DNA from: Plazaster borealis
Lineage: Eukaryota > Echinodermata > Asteroidea > Forcipulatida > Labidiasteridae
Assembly: GCA_021014325.1 (NCBI GenBank)
Contig: CM037474.1
Location: forward strand, 20,516,488 to 20,580,487
DNA: 64,000 bases
Reading direction: 5' to 3'
Shown here: in pieces, positions 22,220 through 35,895 of the stretch
How positions within the stretch are numbered: position 1 is the first letter of the stretch
How the letters are laid out: the number at the start of each line of letters is the position of its first letter
Position numbers and translations under genes: made by a program
Notes under the pieces: generated by a model
Database searches by the model: none
Told to the model about the DNA's origin: nothing
Seen by the model: only the letters and a program-made list of their open reading frames with translations

Positions 22220-25200
22220 TCACTGGACGAGGAGGCGACCTTTCTGGCTCCGGTTGGTGAAGTTGTTGTTGCGAGTACAAATATAGAAGTACTCCCCTTT
22301 TGTGAACTCAATCAGGGCGCCCCCATACGAGGCCGGTGCGTTATTTAGATTCTTATTTAACTTAGCCTTCTTTTGAATTGACTCAGCGCCGCACGTGTCT
22401 TCTTTCTCGCATCTAGAATAGCAACAGAAAAACAAATTGTGTTGAAAGCATCCGTCTTTATAGGTTGAATGTTCTACAAATTATTGCTGAATGAAATTTC
22501 GTGTTACTGTAAAGAACAAGAACACTAAACACATCGGATATCTTGCTTCAAATAGCGAGGCAAGTTACCAGCCAACATTTTATGTGTCCCCGTGAAACTT
22601 ACTGGAAGTATCCTGACGTAGCTAGATTGATCACCAAGTCCTTTGCAGTGATACTAGGGGTGTCTTGAAAGTAGATCCACTTCACTTCGGCGTTGGTCCA
22701 CATAGTAGTGTTCTCAAAGGACAGTGGATAGTTCTTGAGTCTATCCGACAGTTGAACAACATTGCTACGATCGCTGCCTGTTGATTTGAGAAAAGAGACT
22801 AGACATGGAACAAGTTCACCTTGGAAAGTTGACAGATAATGCAACAAAGTATCTTTATACAATCTTGGGTCCAGAAATATAGTTTAATAAAAACAGTTTA
22901 GTTGTTTGATAGATGGAACAATGGGTGCGAAAGGAGACCCAATGCTATGAATAATGTGTTCTTTTCAATCTTCCCCAAAATACAAAATTAATAAGAAATG
23001 GATTCAGTTCCGAATTTGAAAGAAAGATTAAACTTACCCTCCTTTCCTTCTCCAGCATTGCCGGCATTATTGTTATTGTGAGTATTGGATCCTGTGAACA
23101 CAAACCAAATATCAATTAGTAAGATTTTGTATAGTTTTTAAACAGTGATAAGTTGTATTGGGTATCTGTCTTGTATATACTGCGTGAGGTATGTTTATAG
23201 GCTGAAAAAGAAGCGTTTTATACCTGTCCACTGAATGTGTACCAGATCACCAGCATGTATCTCTAGATTATTGGGGATGAAATCATATTCTACTGCTGGG
23301 ATTGTCTGCTGCAGGTTGCCACGTTTCCCTCGGACATTCAGGTTGTAGATATGAGAAGATTCCAATCCTGTAACAAACAACATACTCTGTTAAACTATTA
23401 GAATACATGCAATTGCGAATTCAATCATAAAGACAGCAACCTGTGTGGAATTTTAGTATGGGCATCATACATAATTACTGCAGGACGTTCTGTGAACAAT
23501 GAAAATTCATGATAGGCCTATAAACAAAAATTAACAAATAACAATTAACAAATACTTCACTCATCTTACATTACTTTTCTGCGGACTGTTTCGATTTTAA
23601 AGAGTACTTTTTTTTGGTACTACTGTGTTTTATCAACTCAAGCGTAACTTGAAGAACATTTAGATATCAGTCAGAATGGAAGAGAAGTGGTTGGGCTTTT
23701 GATAAAATGGGGATACACACCAAAACATGGCTCCAGTAGCGCACCGCCTTGTCGGTGTCTCTGCCCCATTATTTATTGGTATCCCCGTTTTATACATGTA
23801 TAGCGAAAGTTTAACCTTACCAGCAGGTCGTGGCATCATCTTTATAACATGGGAGCGATCCTGGAATGTACGCCCATACTGAGCTGTGTTGAGAGCTAGA
23901 GGGAGGGTCAGGACTCCGGCCACGATGTTAACATTGGGGTTATTTTTGACAGGAGATCTGAAGTAAGCAGAAACGGAAAAACACGACTTAGTAATGCTTT
24001 CATTCGTTTGAAATTGTCAACTGAGAGGGGAAAATATGCCCATCCTTCTCATTTTTAAGTAGGTATTTATGGTACAGCTGTTGAACATGCCTTAGTCTCG
24101 TTTCATACTTGCCTGAAAACATCGCAAATATTTTGCAAACTTCACTAAAATTGTGTTCTTACATTTTGTATTCACATGAAACTTTAAACAGCCTTTAGGC
24201 TGGGCTTATAGGTTGGTAATATCATGTTGATTATGATGACATACATGAATATATACACAATTGGCTCATTATAAGAATGTTATACATACTCATCCCCATT
24301 CTTATTAGAATCAGTCGTACTTGGATCATAGTCTCCAGTAGTGATGTTATATCTGCAACAAAACAAACATCAGTACGTTAAATATCGACATATTATGTAA
24401 AGGGCACCAGTTTAATAATTGAAGAATACTATTCGGGAATTTGACGAGGGAATAACATGTGCGACTAAACCTCAACTGCCATTGCTGTTTATTATGTAAT
24501 GTAGGGTAGAAGGAAAGCAATGATACACATTGGGTGCCACCTGATGGCCTGTTGGATCCCGGTGGTTTTAGTTCTCCCGATGATCTTTGCTCGTGCTATG
24601 ATCTGTTGTTATCCTGTGTGGACTGCACACCTACCTAATTCGCATGACACATCGCTTCGTTTCACCAGAAGGGAAGTATGGCAAGGTCCACTCGTAGCGA
24701 CTGGCTTCACCATCAGGTGTGTTTCCAAGGTGATTAACACGAGTCGTTGGAGATACCATACAGTCAGGAGCATCTAGGGCCACCAGACACTGTTCATCCA
24801 CTTCTCCTTCTGGTCGGCCCCATACGTACTGAACCCCACTGGAACTACTTGCATTACACTCGGCCTGGGTGGCGTACTCTGTAGGGAGCGAGAAGGCAAT
24901 ATCAAGTTTACATAAGCTGTTTGTACCAGAAAATTACAATGACTTATGAGTGACGCAATGCCGGCTAGTACATGGCTGAACTTACTTTAGTTTGCATATG
25001 AACAATTCACACAACTCTCTCTGCACAGTTTGCCATACTTCATTAATGCTATTTGTAAAGGTTTGCGATGTTTATGGGTGGATCTTTCTCTGATTGTTAA
25101 AACAAAATTGACTTAACACTTCATGATGCCATCGGCCACTTCTTGAGTGTTTGTTTTTAATTATACAGTCGGTACAGTCGGTGTTTTTTCACACAAAACA

Positions 25201-28200
25201 ATCGATCAATGACCCTCAGCTCTCCCGGAATTCCCAAAGGAGTTGTACAGCAGTTACTTGACCTTGGGGTTAATAGCCACTACTGGGTGAAATGAACCAT
25301 ATGATTTCCAGATGGCTTCTTCTGTATACTTGTACAATGGCTGTAAGCAGTGACCTGAATTTGTTTTATTTAGTCAGAAGGGTCCATATCTGATGGTTTG
25401 GGCCATTTGAAAATTATTATTTTTCTGCATAAAAATGTATTACATGCTAATTTCAAAACGGTCACTCAAAAAGTGACCGATGCTGTCCAAGTGTGATTTT
25501 TTTGACGCAGGGTTGAGGGGATGACGTCACATGACGTGTACATACGTCGTTGGGGCCTACACGTGTTGATCGAATAAGTGCTGATATGAGTGATTTTGAA
25601 CGTTTGTATACGTACGTGGGGCTTTCTCTAGGTAGTTAGTAAAGGCTAGCCATTGACCGCCATTGTTGGTACAGTCTTGCTCATTGTTCCATCGTGACCA
25701 GTGTTTACTACCGGCGTTGTCTGGGTACTGCTCCACACACTCGTGTTTCTGCTGCACATTATAGCTCTCCGACTGATAAAATCTGCCATGATATAATTAT
25801 GAAGATGTTTGCTGAAATTGTTAATTGTCAATAGACCCTCTTGCATAGGTCGCTGAGGTCAAACAGTTGAAACGTGCAAGTGCGTAGGCGCAACGCACAA
25901 CTCGCGGCCAATGATAGGTCTTCCTTTGACCTCAGTGAGGGCGCTGTTCAAGCTTGTGACGCCGTATCCCAATGGTCTATTCCTTTTCTTCAGGATTAAG
26001 ATTAGTACAAGTGAGTGTTTTACTTCAAAAAATAATTTTCTGTTTTAACAAGTAAAACGTTTTTCATTCTTTCGTGCATCTTTCTGTTTTTGATTATAAT
26101 GTATACGTTTCTAAAATGCTTTGTATTTTACTACAGTGAACTGTTGTATACCGGCCCAAACTGCAAATAACAAAATTACACGCCGGAAATTCCTAGTCAA
26201 GTTCTGGTGCATTTTATGTGCACGACCACATATGGGTGATTATCCTACCTAAATGCATTACCTTTAAGCGCTCACCCTCAAGGTATACACAGATAACAAA
26301 TAAAACGATCCAGCAAAAAAAAACAACAACAACAACAACAACTCGTTGTCGATTTGAAGGATGAAGGTAAACGAATTTAAAAACAAACCAGGAAAATAAA
26401 ATAAATAAAATAAAATACACAAATATAACTGTTGTCCACGAGCTGACATTATTTTGAGTCAAAATGCATGACAGATAATGGTGCGCGTTTTAACTAAACG
26501 TGCGTCGCCTACAATGCGCATTGCATAATAAGACACGGAGAAACTGACTCTCAAAATGGCGCAACCAACATTTATCGTGTGATTAAGTCAGGTGGTTTGG
26601 GCCAATGCTAACCCACACAAGCTTTTGTCATCGACGTAGACGGCAATGTCTTTCCAGGGGGAGGGGTGCCAGTAAGGGTAATAGTCCCTTTCCTCCGGAC
26701 ACTCGTAGCCATATCTACCGCCGTTTCTTTTCTGGCGGGTGTAGATTGCGGAGCTGTATCCCAGTCCATTGTCGGCTTTAAGTGCTTGGTCGGCGGTGAA
26801 CAACCCTGGAATGAGAACAGCAGATTGCTCAGTGTTGAAATAATTAACCTATTTATAAAATGTTTCAAAAGTTTGTAATTTGTGAAAGAAACCGACTTTC
26901 TTTCCTTGTATTGTGCTGGTATCATTGCTGTTGCAACTGTGTAAAATAGGCAATTAGGCGGGTTTTATTTTCTCGACTAATTTCGTGCTGATAAGGCAAT
27001 TAAAATAATCATTATATTTCTTGTGGTATTGTACTGCTAAAAATGTGATTAAAATAGCCCTATCAGATCTATGTTAATTATTCGTTCGTACAATCAAATG
27101 TTATTGACTTTATTAGCGATCACAGTGACAGCACCGCGGGGGCGTTTTCACTACAATGTTTTCAATGCCCTCTTCGGGTTTGCCTCCTCTTCCACCTCCT
27201 CAACCACCACCACCAGGACCGGACTCAACTCAACATGGCATTGATTGGACTCAACTCAACATGGCATTGATTGGACTCAACTCAACCCTGCCTTGATTGG
27301 ACTCAACTCAACCCTGCCTTGATTGGACTCAACTCAACCCTGCCTTGATTGGACTCAACTCAACCCTGCCTTGATTGGACTCAACTCAACCCTGCCTTGA
27401 TTGGACTCAACTGAACCCTGCCTTGATCGGACTCAACTTAACCTTGCCTTGATTTGACTAAACTCAACCTTGCCTTGATTGGACTCAACTCAACCATGCC
27501 TTGATTGGACTCAACTTAACCTTGCCTTGATTGGACTCAACTCAACATGGCATTGATCGGACTCAACTCAACCTTGCCTTGATTGGACTCAACTCAAGCC
27601 TGCCTTGATTGGACTCAACTCAACATGGCATTGATCGGACTCAACTCAACCTTGCCTTGATTGGACTCAACTCAACCTTGCCTTGATTGGACTCAACTTA
27701 ACCTTGCCTTGATTGGACTCAACTTAACCTTGCCTTGATTTGACTCAACTTAACCTTGCCTTGATTTGACTCAACTCAACTCTGCCTTGATTTGACGCAA
27801 CTCAACCCTGCCTTAATACGACTCAACTCAACCCTGCCTTAATACGACTCAACTCAACATGGCATTGATCGGACTCAACTCAAGCCTGCCTTGGTTGGAC
27901 TCAACTCAACCCTGACTTGATTGGACTCAACTTAACCTTGCCTTGATTGGACTCGACTCAACCCTGCCTTGATTGGACTCAACTCACAATGCCTTGATTG
28001 GACTCAACTCATTCTTGCCTTGGTTAGACTCAACTCAACCTTGCAATGATTGGACTCAACTCAACATTGCATTGATCGGACTCAACTCAAGCCTGCCTTG
28101 ATTGGACTCAACTCAACCCTGCCTTAATACGACTCAACTCAACATGGCATTGATCGGACTCAACTCAAGCCTGCCTTGGTTGAACTCAACTCAACCCTGC

Positions 28201-31200
28201 CTTGATTGGACTCAACTCAACAAGGCATTGATCGGACTTCGGACTCAACTCAACCCTACCTTGATTGGACTCAACTCAACCCTGCCGTGATTGGACTCAA
28301 CTCAACCCTGCCGTGATTGGACTCAACTCAATCATGCCTTGATTGGACTCAACTCAACATGGCATTGATCGGACTCAACTCAACCTTGCCTTGATTTGAC
28401 TCAACTCAACCCTGCCTTGATTGGACTCAACTCAACCCTGCCTTGATTGGACTCAACTCAACATGGCATTGATCGGACTCAACTCAACCCTGCCTTGATT
28501 GGACTCAACTCAACCCTGCTTTGATTGGACTCAACTCAACCTTGCCTTGGTTGGACTCAACTCAACCCTGCCTTGATTGGACTCAACTCAACATGGCATT
28601 GATCGGACTCAACTCAACCTTGCCTTGATTTGACTCAACTCAACCCTGCCTTGATTGGACTCAACTCACCCCTGCCTTGATTGGACTCAACTCAACATGG
28701 CATTGATCGGACTCAACTCAACCTTGCCTTGATTGGACTCAACTCAACCCTGCTTTGATTGGACTCAACTCAACCTTGCCTTGGTTGGACTCAACTCAAC
28801 CCTGCCTTAATTGGACTCAACTCAACATGGCATTGATCGGACTCAACTCAAACTTGCCTTGGTTGGACTCAACTCAACCCTGCCTTGATTGGACTCAACT
28901 CAACTCAACATGGCATTGATCGGACTCAACTCAACCTGACCTTGGTTGGACTCAACCCAATCATGCCTTGATTGTACTCAACTCAATCATGCCTTGATTG
29001 GACTCAACTCAACCTTGCAATGATTGGATTCAACTCAACATGGCATTGATCGGACTCAACTCAACCTTGCCTTGGTTGAACTCAACTCAACATTGCGTTG
29101 ATTGGACTCAACTCAACATGGCATTGATCGGACTCAACTCAACCTTGCCTTGATCGGACTCAACTCAACCTTGCCTTGATCGGACTCAACTCAACCTTGC
29201 GTTGATTGGACTCAACTCAACCTTGCCTTGGTTGGACTCTTCTCAACCCTGCCTGGATCGGACTCAACTTAACCATGTTTGGATCGGACTCTACTCAAAC
29301 ATGCCCGGATCGGACTCAACTCAACCCTGCCTTGATTTGACTCAACTCAACCCTGCCTTGATTTGACTCAACTCAACCCTGCCTTGATTTGACTCAACTC
29401 AACCCTGCCTTGATTTGACTCAACTCAACCCTGCCTTGATTTGACTCAACTCAACCCTGCCTTGATTTGACTCAACTCAACCTTGCCTTGATTGGACTCA
29501 ACTCAACCTTGCCTTGATTGGACTCAACTCAACCTTGCCTTGGTTGGACTCTACTCAACCTTGCCTGGATCGGACTCAACTTAACCTTGTCTTGATCGGA
29601 CTCTACTCAAACATGCCCGGATCGGACTCAACTCAACCCTGCCTTGATTGGACTCAACTTAACCCTGCCTTGATTGGACTCAACTCAATATGGCATTGAT
29701 CGGACTCAACTCAACCTTGCCTTGATTGGACTCAACTCAACCTTGCCTTGATTGGACTCAACTCCGCTGCGAGTGCAAATCTATCTATAATTTGAAACCC
29801 CACACATTCATTCTTTTGAATTAGATAATCTTTGGTTAATGTCTTACCAGCGTTACGTTTCCTGGCATAGCACTTGTCATACCAATCCCATTTCTCATGC
29901 AGTCCACGATCCTGCTTCACGGAGGTTCGCTTCCGCGTTTCTGCTCGAGACTTCTTCTCGTTTAAATTCGTTAGCTTTGAATAACCCTGTCTGGCAGTTG
30001 TGAAACCATTGCGAATAGTGTCAGCATTACCTACAGTGAAACACAAGAAAATGCAGTCTGAGCACTCTTCCCCTCCAGCCTTATTAACCTCCCTCCCGCC
30101 ATCGCCTAATGCTCTTATCAAATTCGATTAAGAAGGCCTCAAAAAGAACCCAAATGTGGTCCGGACTTAAATCGGGCTACATTTGAGAATAACTGTGGGA
30201 CTACATTCAGGCCAGGGGAAGAATGAGGAACAAGGTTGGGGGCTGCAGTTAGATACTGGCTACAGTTAGGAAAAAGGTTTGGGCTACATTGAGGAACAAA
30301 GTTGGGGCTACATTGAACAATATTTGGACTACATTTAGGAGCAAGGTTTGGGCTACATTGATGTACGGGCTTCTTTTAGGAACATGGTTGGGCTACATTT
30401 GAAAGCAAGGTTTGGGCTACATTTGAGGTATGGGCTACATTCACGATTAAGGTGACCCTTTGCACATTTATGTAGGCCAAACCCTGTACCTCTCTGTGCT
30501 ACATTATGCAAGGTGAGACATTTTAAATCTCCATAAAGGTGCCGCACAACCGTCCGTTTTGTATAAAAGGCATCTGACTTAAACCTATGGCTATATACTT
30601 CGATCCTAAAATGAACCGGATTACAACTTTGCTAGGCTTCTGCAACCCCCACCCCCACCCCCAAACCAACCAATCAATCCCATTGTTATAGGTTTGCGTG
30701 TAAACCATAATGTGCTCTTCTGTCGTTCAATAAAACACTTGGGTGTTAGTACCAAAGAGAAGGGGCCCGTGGTAGTACCGTGCTCGCACCAGACATTAGC
30801 ACAAACCCAAAACCCAATTCCGTCTGAACATGTTCAATTTGTCCGTACCTGTGGCGCTATCTGTATCTGGCTGGCACATATACTGCAGTACAACGTTACA
30901 GTAGACATTATCGTTTCCCCCGCAGCCGTGCTGATTGGTCCATTCGACAGTCATGTGACTCTGGCCGCTTTGGCCACTTGCAAAGTATTTCTGACGACGA
31001 AAATGTAGAGTGAAAGATAAAAGTCAGATGTGGGGGGGGGTAAGATTGTCTCTTGAGGGTTGTGTCTTGAGGGTTGGGGCAACCACCTTGTAATACAGGG
31101 ATTAAATTATGATTTAATTTCAGTTAGATATAATAAGTTATGATAACTTTGTCTTTTAGTCTAAAAATTACCCCTTCCCTCATCACTCCGGATGAGCTTC

Positions 31201-33891
31201 TTAAAGCCCCATGTCACCGACTGCAGTTTGCAGGAAACCAGCTCAAGGTAATATCCAATAAAAAAAAACCTAAATTACTTTTAAATGTTCTCATAATTTT
31301 CTTAGTGGTACCGGTATTACTCATAGAAAGGTTGTCTTGTGCTACTGCAGCTCTGGTTTTCTTACAAATACTAATGATAACAAAACTTAAAGGAACGTTA
31401 CAGAACTTTTAATTATTTTTTTTTTAAGATCACAGATTTACATAAAACTTACACGGTCTAATGATGATGATAGTAGAAAACAACCCTAGAAATATTTCTG
31501 TCTGAAATGCCATATTTGATGAGAAATAAATTAATAAAACTAATTTCCGATTGGAGTTTTTCTGTAATGTTCCTTTAACAAATTAAAATTTGTAAGGCGC
31601 TATTCTATCAAGATCATAGCACACAGGATAGAGACTAACATGGATCGAGGTGAGTCTAAAGAGCTTTACCAAATAGAGAAAAACTAATAGATTCCCTAAT
31701 GACAGGAGGAAGATTGTTCCAAACAATTGGTTCAGCTACAATGAACGATGAATGATTTTTTTGCACCGGGAACATTCAAGTGAGGGATGTCAAATGTGGA
31801 CCGAAGAAATGCTGGGACGTCCTTTAAGGGTGTTCAGTTAAAATGGTTCCCAGCGTTCTTCATGGGGTACACTATAGGGACTAGATGTTTGCTGCACCCA
31901 ACATTGCTTCTCTTTCTATAAATGCCTAAATGCTTTATACTCTCACCATACGGTATTGGTCGTCCTCTTTCGCGGCGGGCAGGGCCTTTGCATCTCCGGC
32001 ATTGTAACCACCTATATTATTATTCTAACGCAGAAAAAGTGTAAATAATAATGATACCATATTAGCTCCGAATGCATTTGTAAAAATATAAATTCAAGAA
32101 AATTAATAATAATGTTTATCTGGTAAAAAAATATAATTATATGAAATTAAAGAGAATACCAAACTGTTGAAAATTTTCAAATATTTGCATAAATAATACA
32201 CATATTCGAAAAAAAATGTATACAAAAAAATCGATAATGGATAAGAAAAGATTACACGAATGTAAACCATAGACCCGATATGGAAACCACACGAACTCAC
32301 AAGAATAACTCCCCTTTGTAAACCTAACCACCATAATATTCATTAAGAACCACCAAAATGAATACGACATAATACAACACAATAAGTCCAAAAGAAATTA
32401 CCTACACTGCAAAAACTGGGGTGTTAAAATGGACACCATGGGTGTGTGACATATAGATACCGAACAGAGAATCAAAATTTACATCATAGGGTGTTAAAAT
32501 AGCACCAACGTAATTGTTTTTGCAGACATAAGTGTTATTTTAACACCCTATAGTGTGAATTTTGAATTTATTTTTGTATCTATAAGTGACAACACCCACG
32601 GTGTCAATTTATCGCCCCAGTTTTTGCAGTGTAGAATTAACCATTCAACACAATAAAGTTTACAAAATAAATAAAAAATAATAATACAGAAATTAACGAC
32701 AAAGACAAAGTAAAACAAATACAAAAACCTTGGAAATATACCTCGAAAAGTCAAATGTCATTTTGACATCGAGAAATCATTCACTTGAGGTCGAGATGTA
32801 TTTTTTTCTTCTTCTTTATTCACGACCTGAACAATGTACCAACCAACATTTCCTGATTAAGAACAATGGCCCACGAAGACCACTTTTGGTCTGGTTTTCA
32901 TTTTGAGTATGCTCTTTCTTGAATTAAAACAAGGACCTATCTGATTTCAAATTGCCGACTGCATACATATTTTGATATTGCTATTTCCAAGAACTATACA
33001 ATTAATGTCCAGAATTGAGACTAAATTTTAATACCGCCAGATTCTTCATTGGCTTATCGCACAAACAAAACTATTAATAAATTAAGAATATATAAAAAAA
33101 AACAATAGAAAAAACCCATTACAAAACTGATAATTGAATATAAAGATTAAATATACATAAAACAAGTGAGAGCATTTACCAATAAACCCAAAGCAAACTA
33201 CGAAATATCAACTACAATCGTTACTGGGGTTTTTAATGTTTGTTTCATTTATTTATTTACTTATTAACTTATATATATATATATATATAGGGCTAGATAG
33301 CTCAGTTGGTAGAGCGCCGGCACGTTAAACCGGAGGTCGTTGGTTCAAATCCCACTCTAGTCAATTTTTCTTTGTTCAACCCAAAAATCATTTAATATTT
33401 ACCCAGTCAGTTTCCCTTGTGGTCCATTACTTGAATTATATGATATATAAAAAAAAGTCGCATCCCCTTAAGGTGATCCCCGGCTGCCGCTTCCCAGGTT
33501 GTATCGTATGGGTGTGATCCCTGGCTACACGGCAGTTTGCGGTTGTATGGCTTTCTGACTGGCACCCCCCGAACAAAGATATTGACAAAATAGGGAGACC
33601 GCCAACATAGGGCTAGATAGCTCAGTTGGTAGAGCGCCGGCACGTTAAACCGGAGGTCGTTGGTTCAAATCCCACTCTAGTCAATTTTTCTTTGTTCAAC
33701 CCAAAATCATTATATATATATATATATATATATTATTTGTTTACCTGCGAGTCAAACATTCGGTTGCCGTTTTTACGATTTGCCGTGTTCTCATTTATTC
33801 TGTTGTTTGAACCCCGGGGGTTATGGAAGAACATGTCAGCCTGGACACTGACAAGAGCCGCCAGCAGCAAGACTGCAACAACCCGTATCAT
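22220..33891 (-). CDS. DD3-3-like secreted protein, copy A (13 exons)
   Basis: Exons in transcript order: 33891-33745, 32024-31947, 30990-30849, 30030-29848, 26805-26613, 25782-25616, 24878-24635, 24352-24290, 23957-23821, 23367-23224, 23091-23038, 22777-22603, 22412-22220 (TGA). Phases agree throughout and give about 639 residues. A signal peptide ([15 protein letters not shown]) is followed by [15 protein letters not shown], the N-terminal hallmark I associate with DD3-3-like proteins, named after a Dictyostelium gene of unclear function. Other landmarks are a Cys-rich centre (residues about 85-385), a segment [13 protein letters not shown] near 480-495 that resembles a cupredoxin-type strand (inference), and two overlapping N-glycosylation sites in NNNFTNRS near the C-terminus. 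The donor after exon 5 is weak (GTTAGC). The gene is tail-to-tail with the repeat-exon gene and head-to-head with copy B. Confidence 0.82.
27216..29763. repeat. 26-bp minisatellite in intron 4 of DD3-3 copy A
   Basis: About 98 units of the type GGACTCAACTCAACCCTGCC + TTGATT. Variants ACATGGCATTGATCGG and AACCTTGCCTTGATTTG recur in higher-order groups; a block of identical TTTGAC units lies near 29330-29470. Open frames here (repeating [15 protein letters not shown] on plus) come from the repeat only. Copy B has no such array in its intron 4. Confidence 0.97.
30165..30440. repeat. Degenerate ~24-bp tandem repeat in intron 3 of DD3-3 copy A
   Basis: About ten loose units of GGCTACATTNAGGAACAAGG + TTTG. 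It lies between exons 4 and 3 of the minus-strand gene. Confidence 0.75.
31391..31574. mobile_element. TTAA-flanked MITE
   Basis: TTAA sits on both sides. The ends AGGAACGTTACAGAA and TTCTGTAATGTTCCT are inverted copies. Piggybac/Kolobok-type target preference. It lies in intron 2 of DD3-3 copy A. The same end-family recurs at 56720-57078. Confidence 0.75.
32405..32631. mobile_element. Palindromic TA-flanked MITE, copy 1 of 3
   Basis: The ends CACTGCAAAAACTGGGG and CCCCAGTTTTTGCAGTG are perfect inverted copies flanked by TA. Inner GGTGTTAAAAT motifs recur. Intron 1 of DD3-3 copy A. Sister copies at 43447-43668 and 50544-50780. Confidence 0.85.
33291..33362 (+). tRNA. tRNA-Asn-like unit 1, probably a SINE head or pseudo-tRNA
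   Basis: The 72 bases fold as a cloverleaf: acceptor GGCTAGA pairs with TCTAGTC, D arm GCTC/GAGC, anticodon stem CCGG/CCGG, and T loop TTCAAAT. The loop ACGTTAA would present GUU (Asn) but has C instead of the near-invariant U33, plus mismatches at the base of the anticodon stem and in the T stem. A (TA)n run precedes it. The same unit and the same tail (ATTTTTCTTTGTTCAACCC) recur 320 bp downstream, so a dispersed tRNA-derived element is likelier than a functional gene. Confidence 0.5.
33611..33682 (+). tRNA. tRNA-Asn-like unit 2, identical to unit 1
   Basis: Same 72 bases and same downstream tail as the unit at 33291, followed by a (TA)n run. It lies 63 bp from the donor of exon 1 of DD3-3 copy A, on the antisense strand. 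Identity between units points to a recent local duplication. Confidence 0.5.
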
Positions 33892-34261
33892 TGTGACAGT
33901 CTGGTTTATGGCTGGGTGATAAACTACAGTTGTGAAAATCAATTATTACAAGTGCCTTGCAACGATCTGAAAATAATAACAATGCAAAGACATCTCATAT
34001 AAATACTGACTCTCAGAAGTTGCAACCGAAAGAATAAAGACAATAAATATTTTTTATTATATGGTGGTTTTACCCTAACACTGATGTGTATAATTATTGA
34101 AAGGCTGTAAGTGAAGGTATGTTAATTTCAAATTTTTACCAATTTGACATGTAGTATTAAAATTACGTATATGCCAACCAATCAACTCTCTTTATTTTAT
34201 TTTCAAATTTACTTTAAATCAACTTGTTAAGTGGGCGAATCTTATAACAATGCAAGCGATC

Positions 34262-34386
34262 AGGTCCCAATTTCATGGCTCCGCTTACTGTAGAATTCTG
34301 CGCTTATACGGCCCATAGAATCACATGCTTTACAGGGCGCCGTAAGCGCAGAATTCTGTGGTTAGCAGAGCCATGAAATTGGGCCC
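34262..34386. mobile_element. Short palindromic element with CAATTTCATGGCTC ends
   Basis: CCAATTTCATGGCTCCGCTTA and the near 20-base GCAGAATTCTGTGGTTAGCA / GAGCCATGAAATTGGG arms are inverted copies, with inner GAATTCTGCGCTTA. A fragment of the same family borders the hAT remnant at 54548, and a relative lies at 56163-56355. Confidence 0.7.
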
Positions 34387-35520
34387 AGTTCGACATTGAT
34401 TTGACAATTGGGCCGGCAAAAGGGTCCAGCGATACATAATAATATGACGACCCTCTACTAGAGCCTTCTGAGACTGTTTTTGTTAACGTTTGAATAAATT
34501 TAGTTTAAAACCATTGTGTTTTTCTTTACACTTCTGTTGTCTTTTAGTAAAAGGGAAAAACGTCCGTCAGCCAAAATAAGTTGAATGTTTGAGTGTTCGT
34601 CGCGTGGAGTCCGGGCCCGCTTAAGGGTCCAGAATGTCTTGGAAAATGAAGATGCACTCAGATGCTTTCTAAGCTTTTCAAGTTTATCGCTTGACCAGAA
34701 GGAGTTTTAACTTTGTGTTTTTCACCTGACCTTTTGCTCTCATAAATCAGTTGGTGGAATTTAGAGAATCGTACCATTTGGCATCGCGAATTGAGGCTAT
34801 CAACATGGAGTCCGGGAAATATTGAAGATTAATATATTCTTTGTTTGAATTGAATTAATTCGAATCGAATTTAATTTGTTCATTCTCAGCCTTTCTGGTG
34901 TTATCTTTTGAGGTAAATTGATTTTGAACAATGCATTATTATTTGGAGACCGTTCGTAAATCAAATCCTTCTCAGGTAGGCCCACTACTTTATGAATATA
35001 TATTTTGTATAGGCCTTTTTGAACGCACGGAAAATGCTGGGGAGAGGGTATAATTTACATTATGTAGACTCGGTGAGGCCCATTCAAGTCAAAGGTTATT
35101 TTTCAAGTGGCCCTGACTAACATAACAAGGGGAAAATAAAATAAACAGTCATAAATAAGAAGAAAACCATTAAAAATCAACAAACAATATCTAATCCAAT
35201 AAATGACAAAAGAAAGTGATTTTTAAAAGAAGCATTACAAAAAACAAGAAATTTATACAAGGCCCGGCAATTGAAGTTAAAATCAAGATGATATATGAAG
35301 AAAAAGTACAAACGGCTTAAAACATTAAAAAGGGCAAACAGTTATACCGGTCTAAAATAACTAGTGATTTCTTTTTTCTGGGATCGAAGCCTTTCTTGGC
35401 ATTTTATTTTTGGATGGGGAGAGAATTCCGAGTAACAGCACCCCTTTCCGATTCCTTAAAAATAGTGTTGCAGTTTACCTTTTTTTTTTAAAGTCGATAC
35501 TTCACTTAAGGTTTGGTTAA

Positions 35521-35895
35521 AGGCAGGGTACACCTTTGGTAGTTACTTCAAAAAATAATGACCAGCACTTACTTGGTAAAAAGCATTGGAGAGCTGTTGA
35601 CATTGGAAAACATTGTTAGAATCGACCCCCTTTAAAGTAATGTAGTTTTTGAGAAAGAGGTAACTTTCCACCCAAAAATTTGAATCTGAGAAAGGCTTTA
35701 GGCATGAAGCGTTTCTCACGCATCTGAAGGCACATAATTCTATGCAACAAGGGTGTTTTGCTTTTATTACTTTTCTTGCTACTTCGATGACCAGATGAGC
35801 CCGAATTCTCTAATAGGTTCGTTATTTTATGCATATAATGGGATACGCCAAGTGGGGTACTGGTCTTTGACAATTACCAAAAGTATACCCTGCCC
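35521..35895. mobile_element. TTAA-flanked MITE (AGGCAGGGTA ends)
   Basis: TTAA at 35517-35520 and 35896-35899 flanks AGGCAGGGTACACCTTTGGT and ACCAAAAGTATACCCTGCCC. The minus-strand open frame inside is incidental. Related end motif (TTTGGTA) to the two elements at 36227 and 53376. Confidence 0.8.

Noticed and set aside
24520..24777. 85-residue plus-strand frame conserved at 60514-60257
   Set aside because: It is antisense to exon 7 of the DD3-3 copies; conservation follows from the coding strand.
28102..29699. Open frames with repeating [15 protein letters not shown] residues
   Set aside because: They come from the 26-bp minisatellite.
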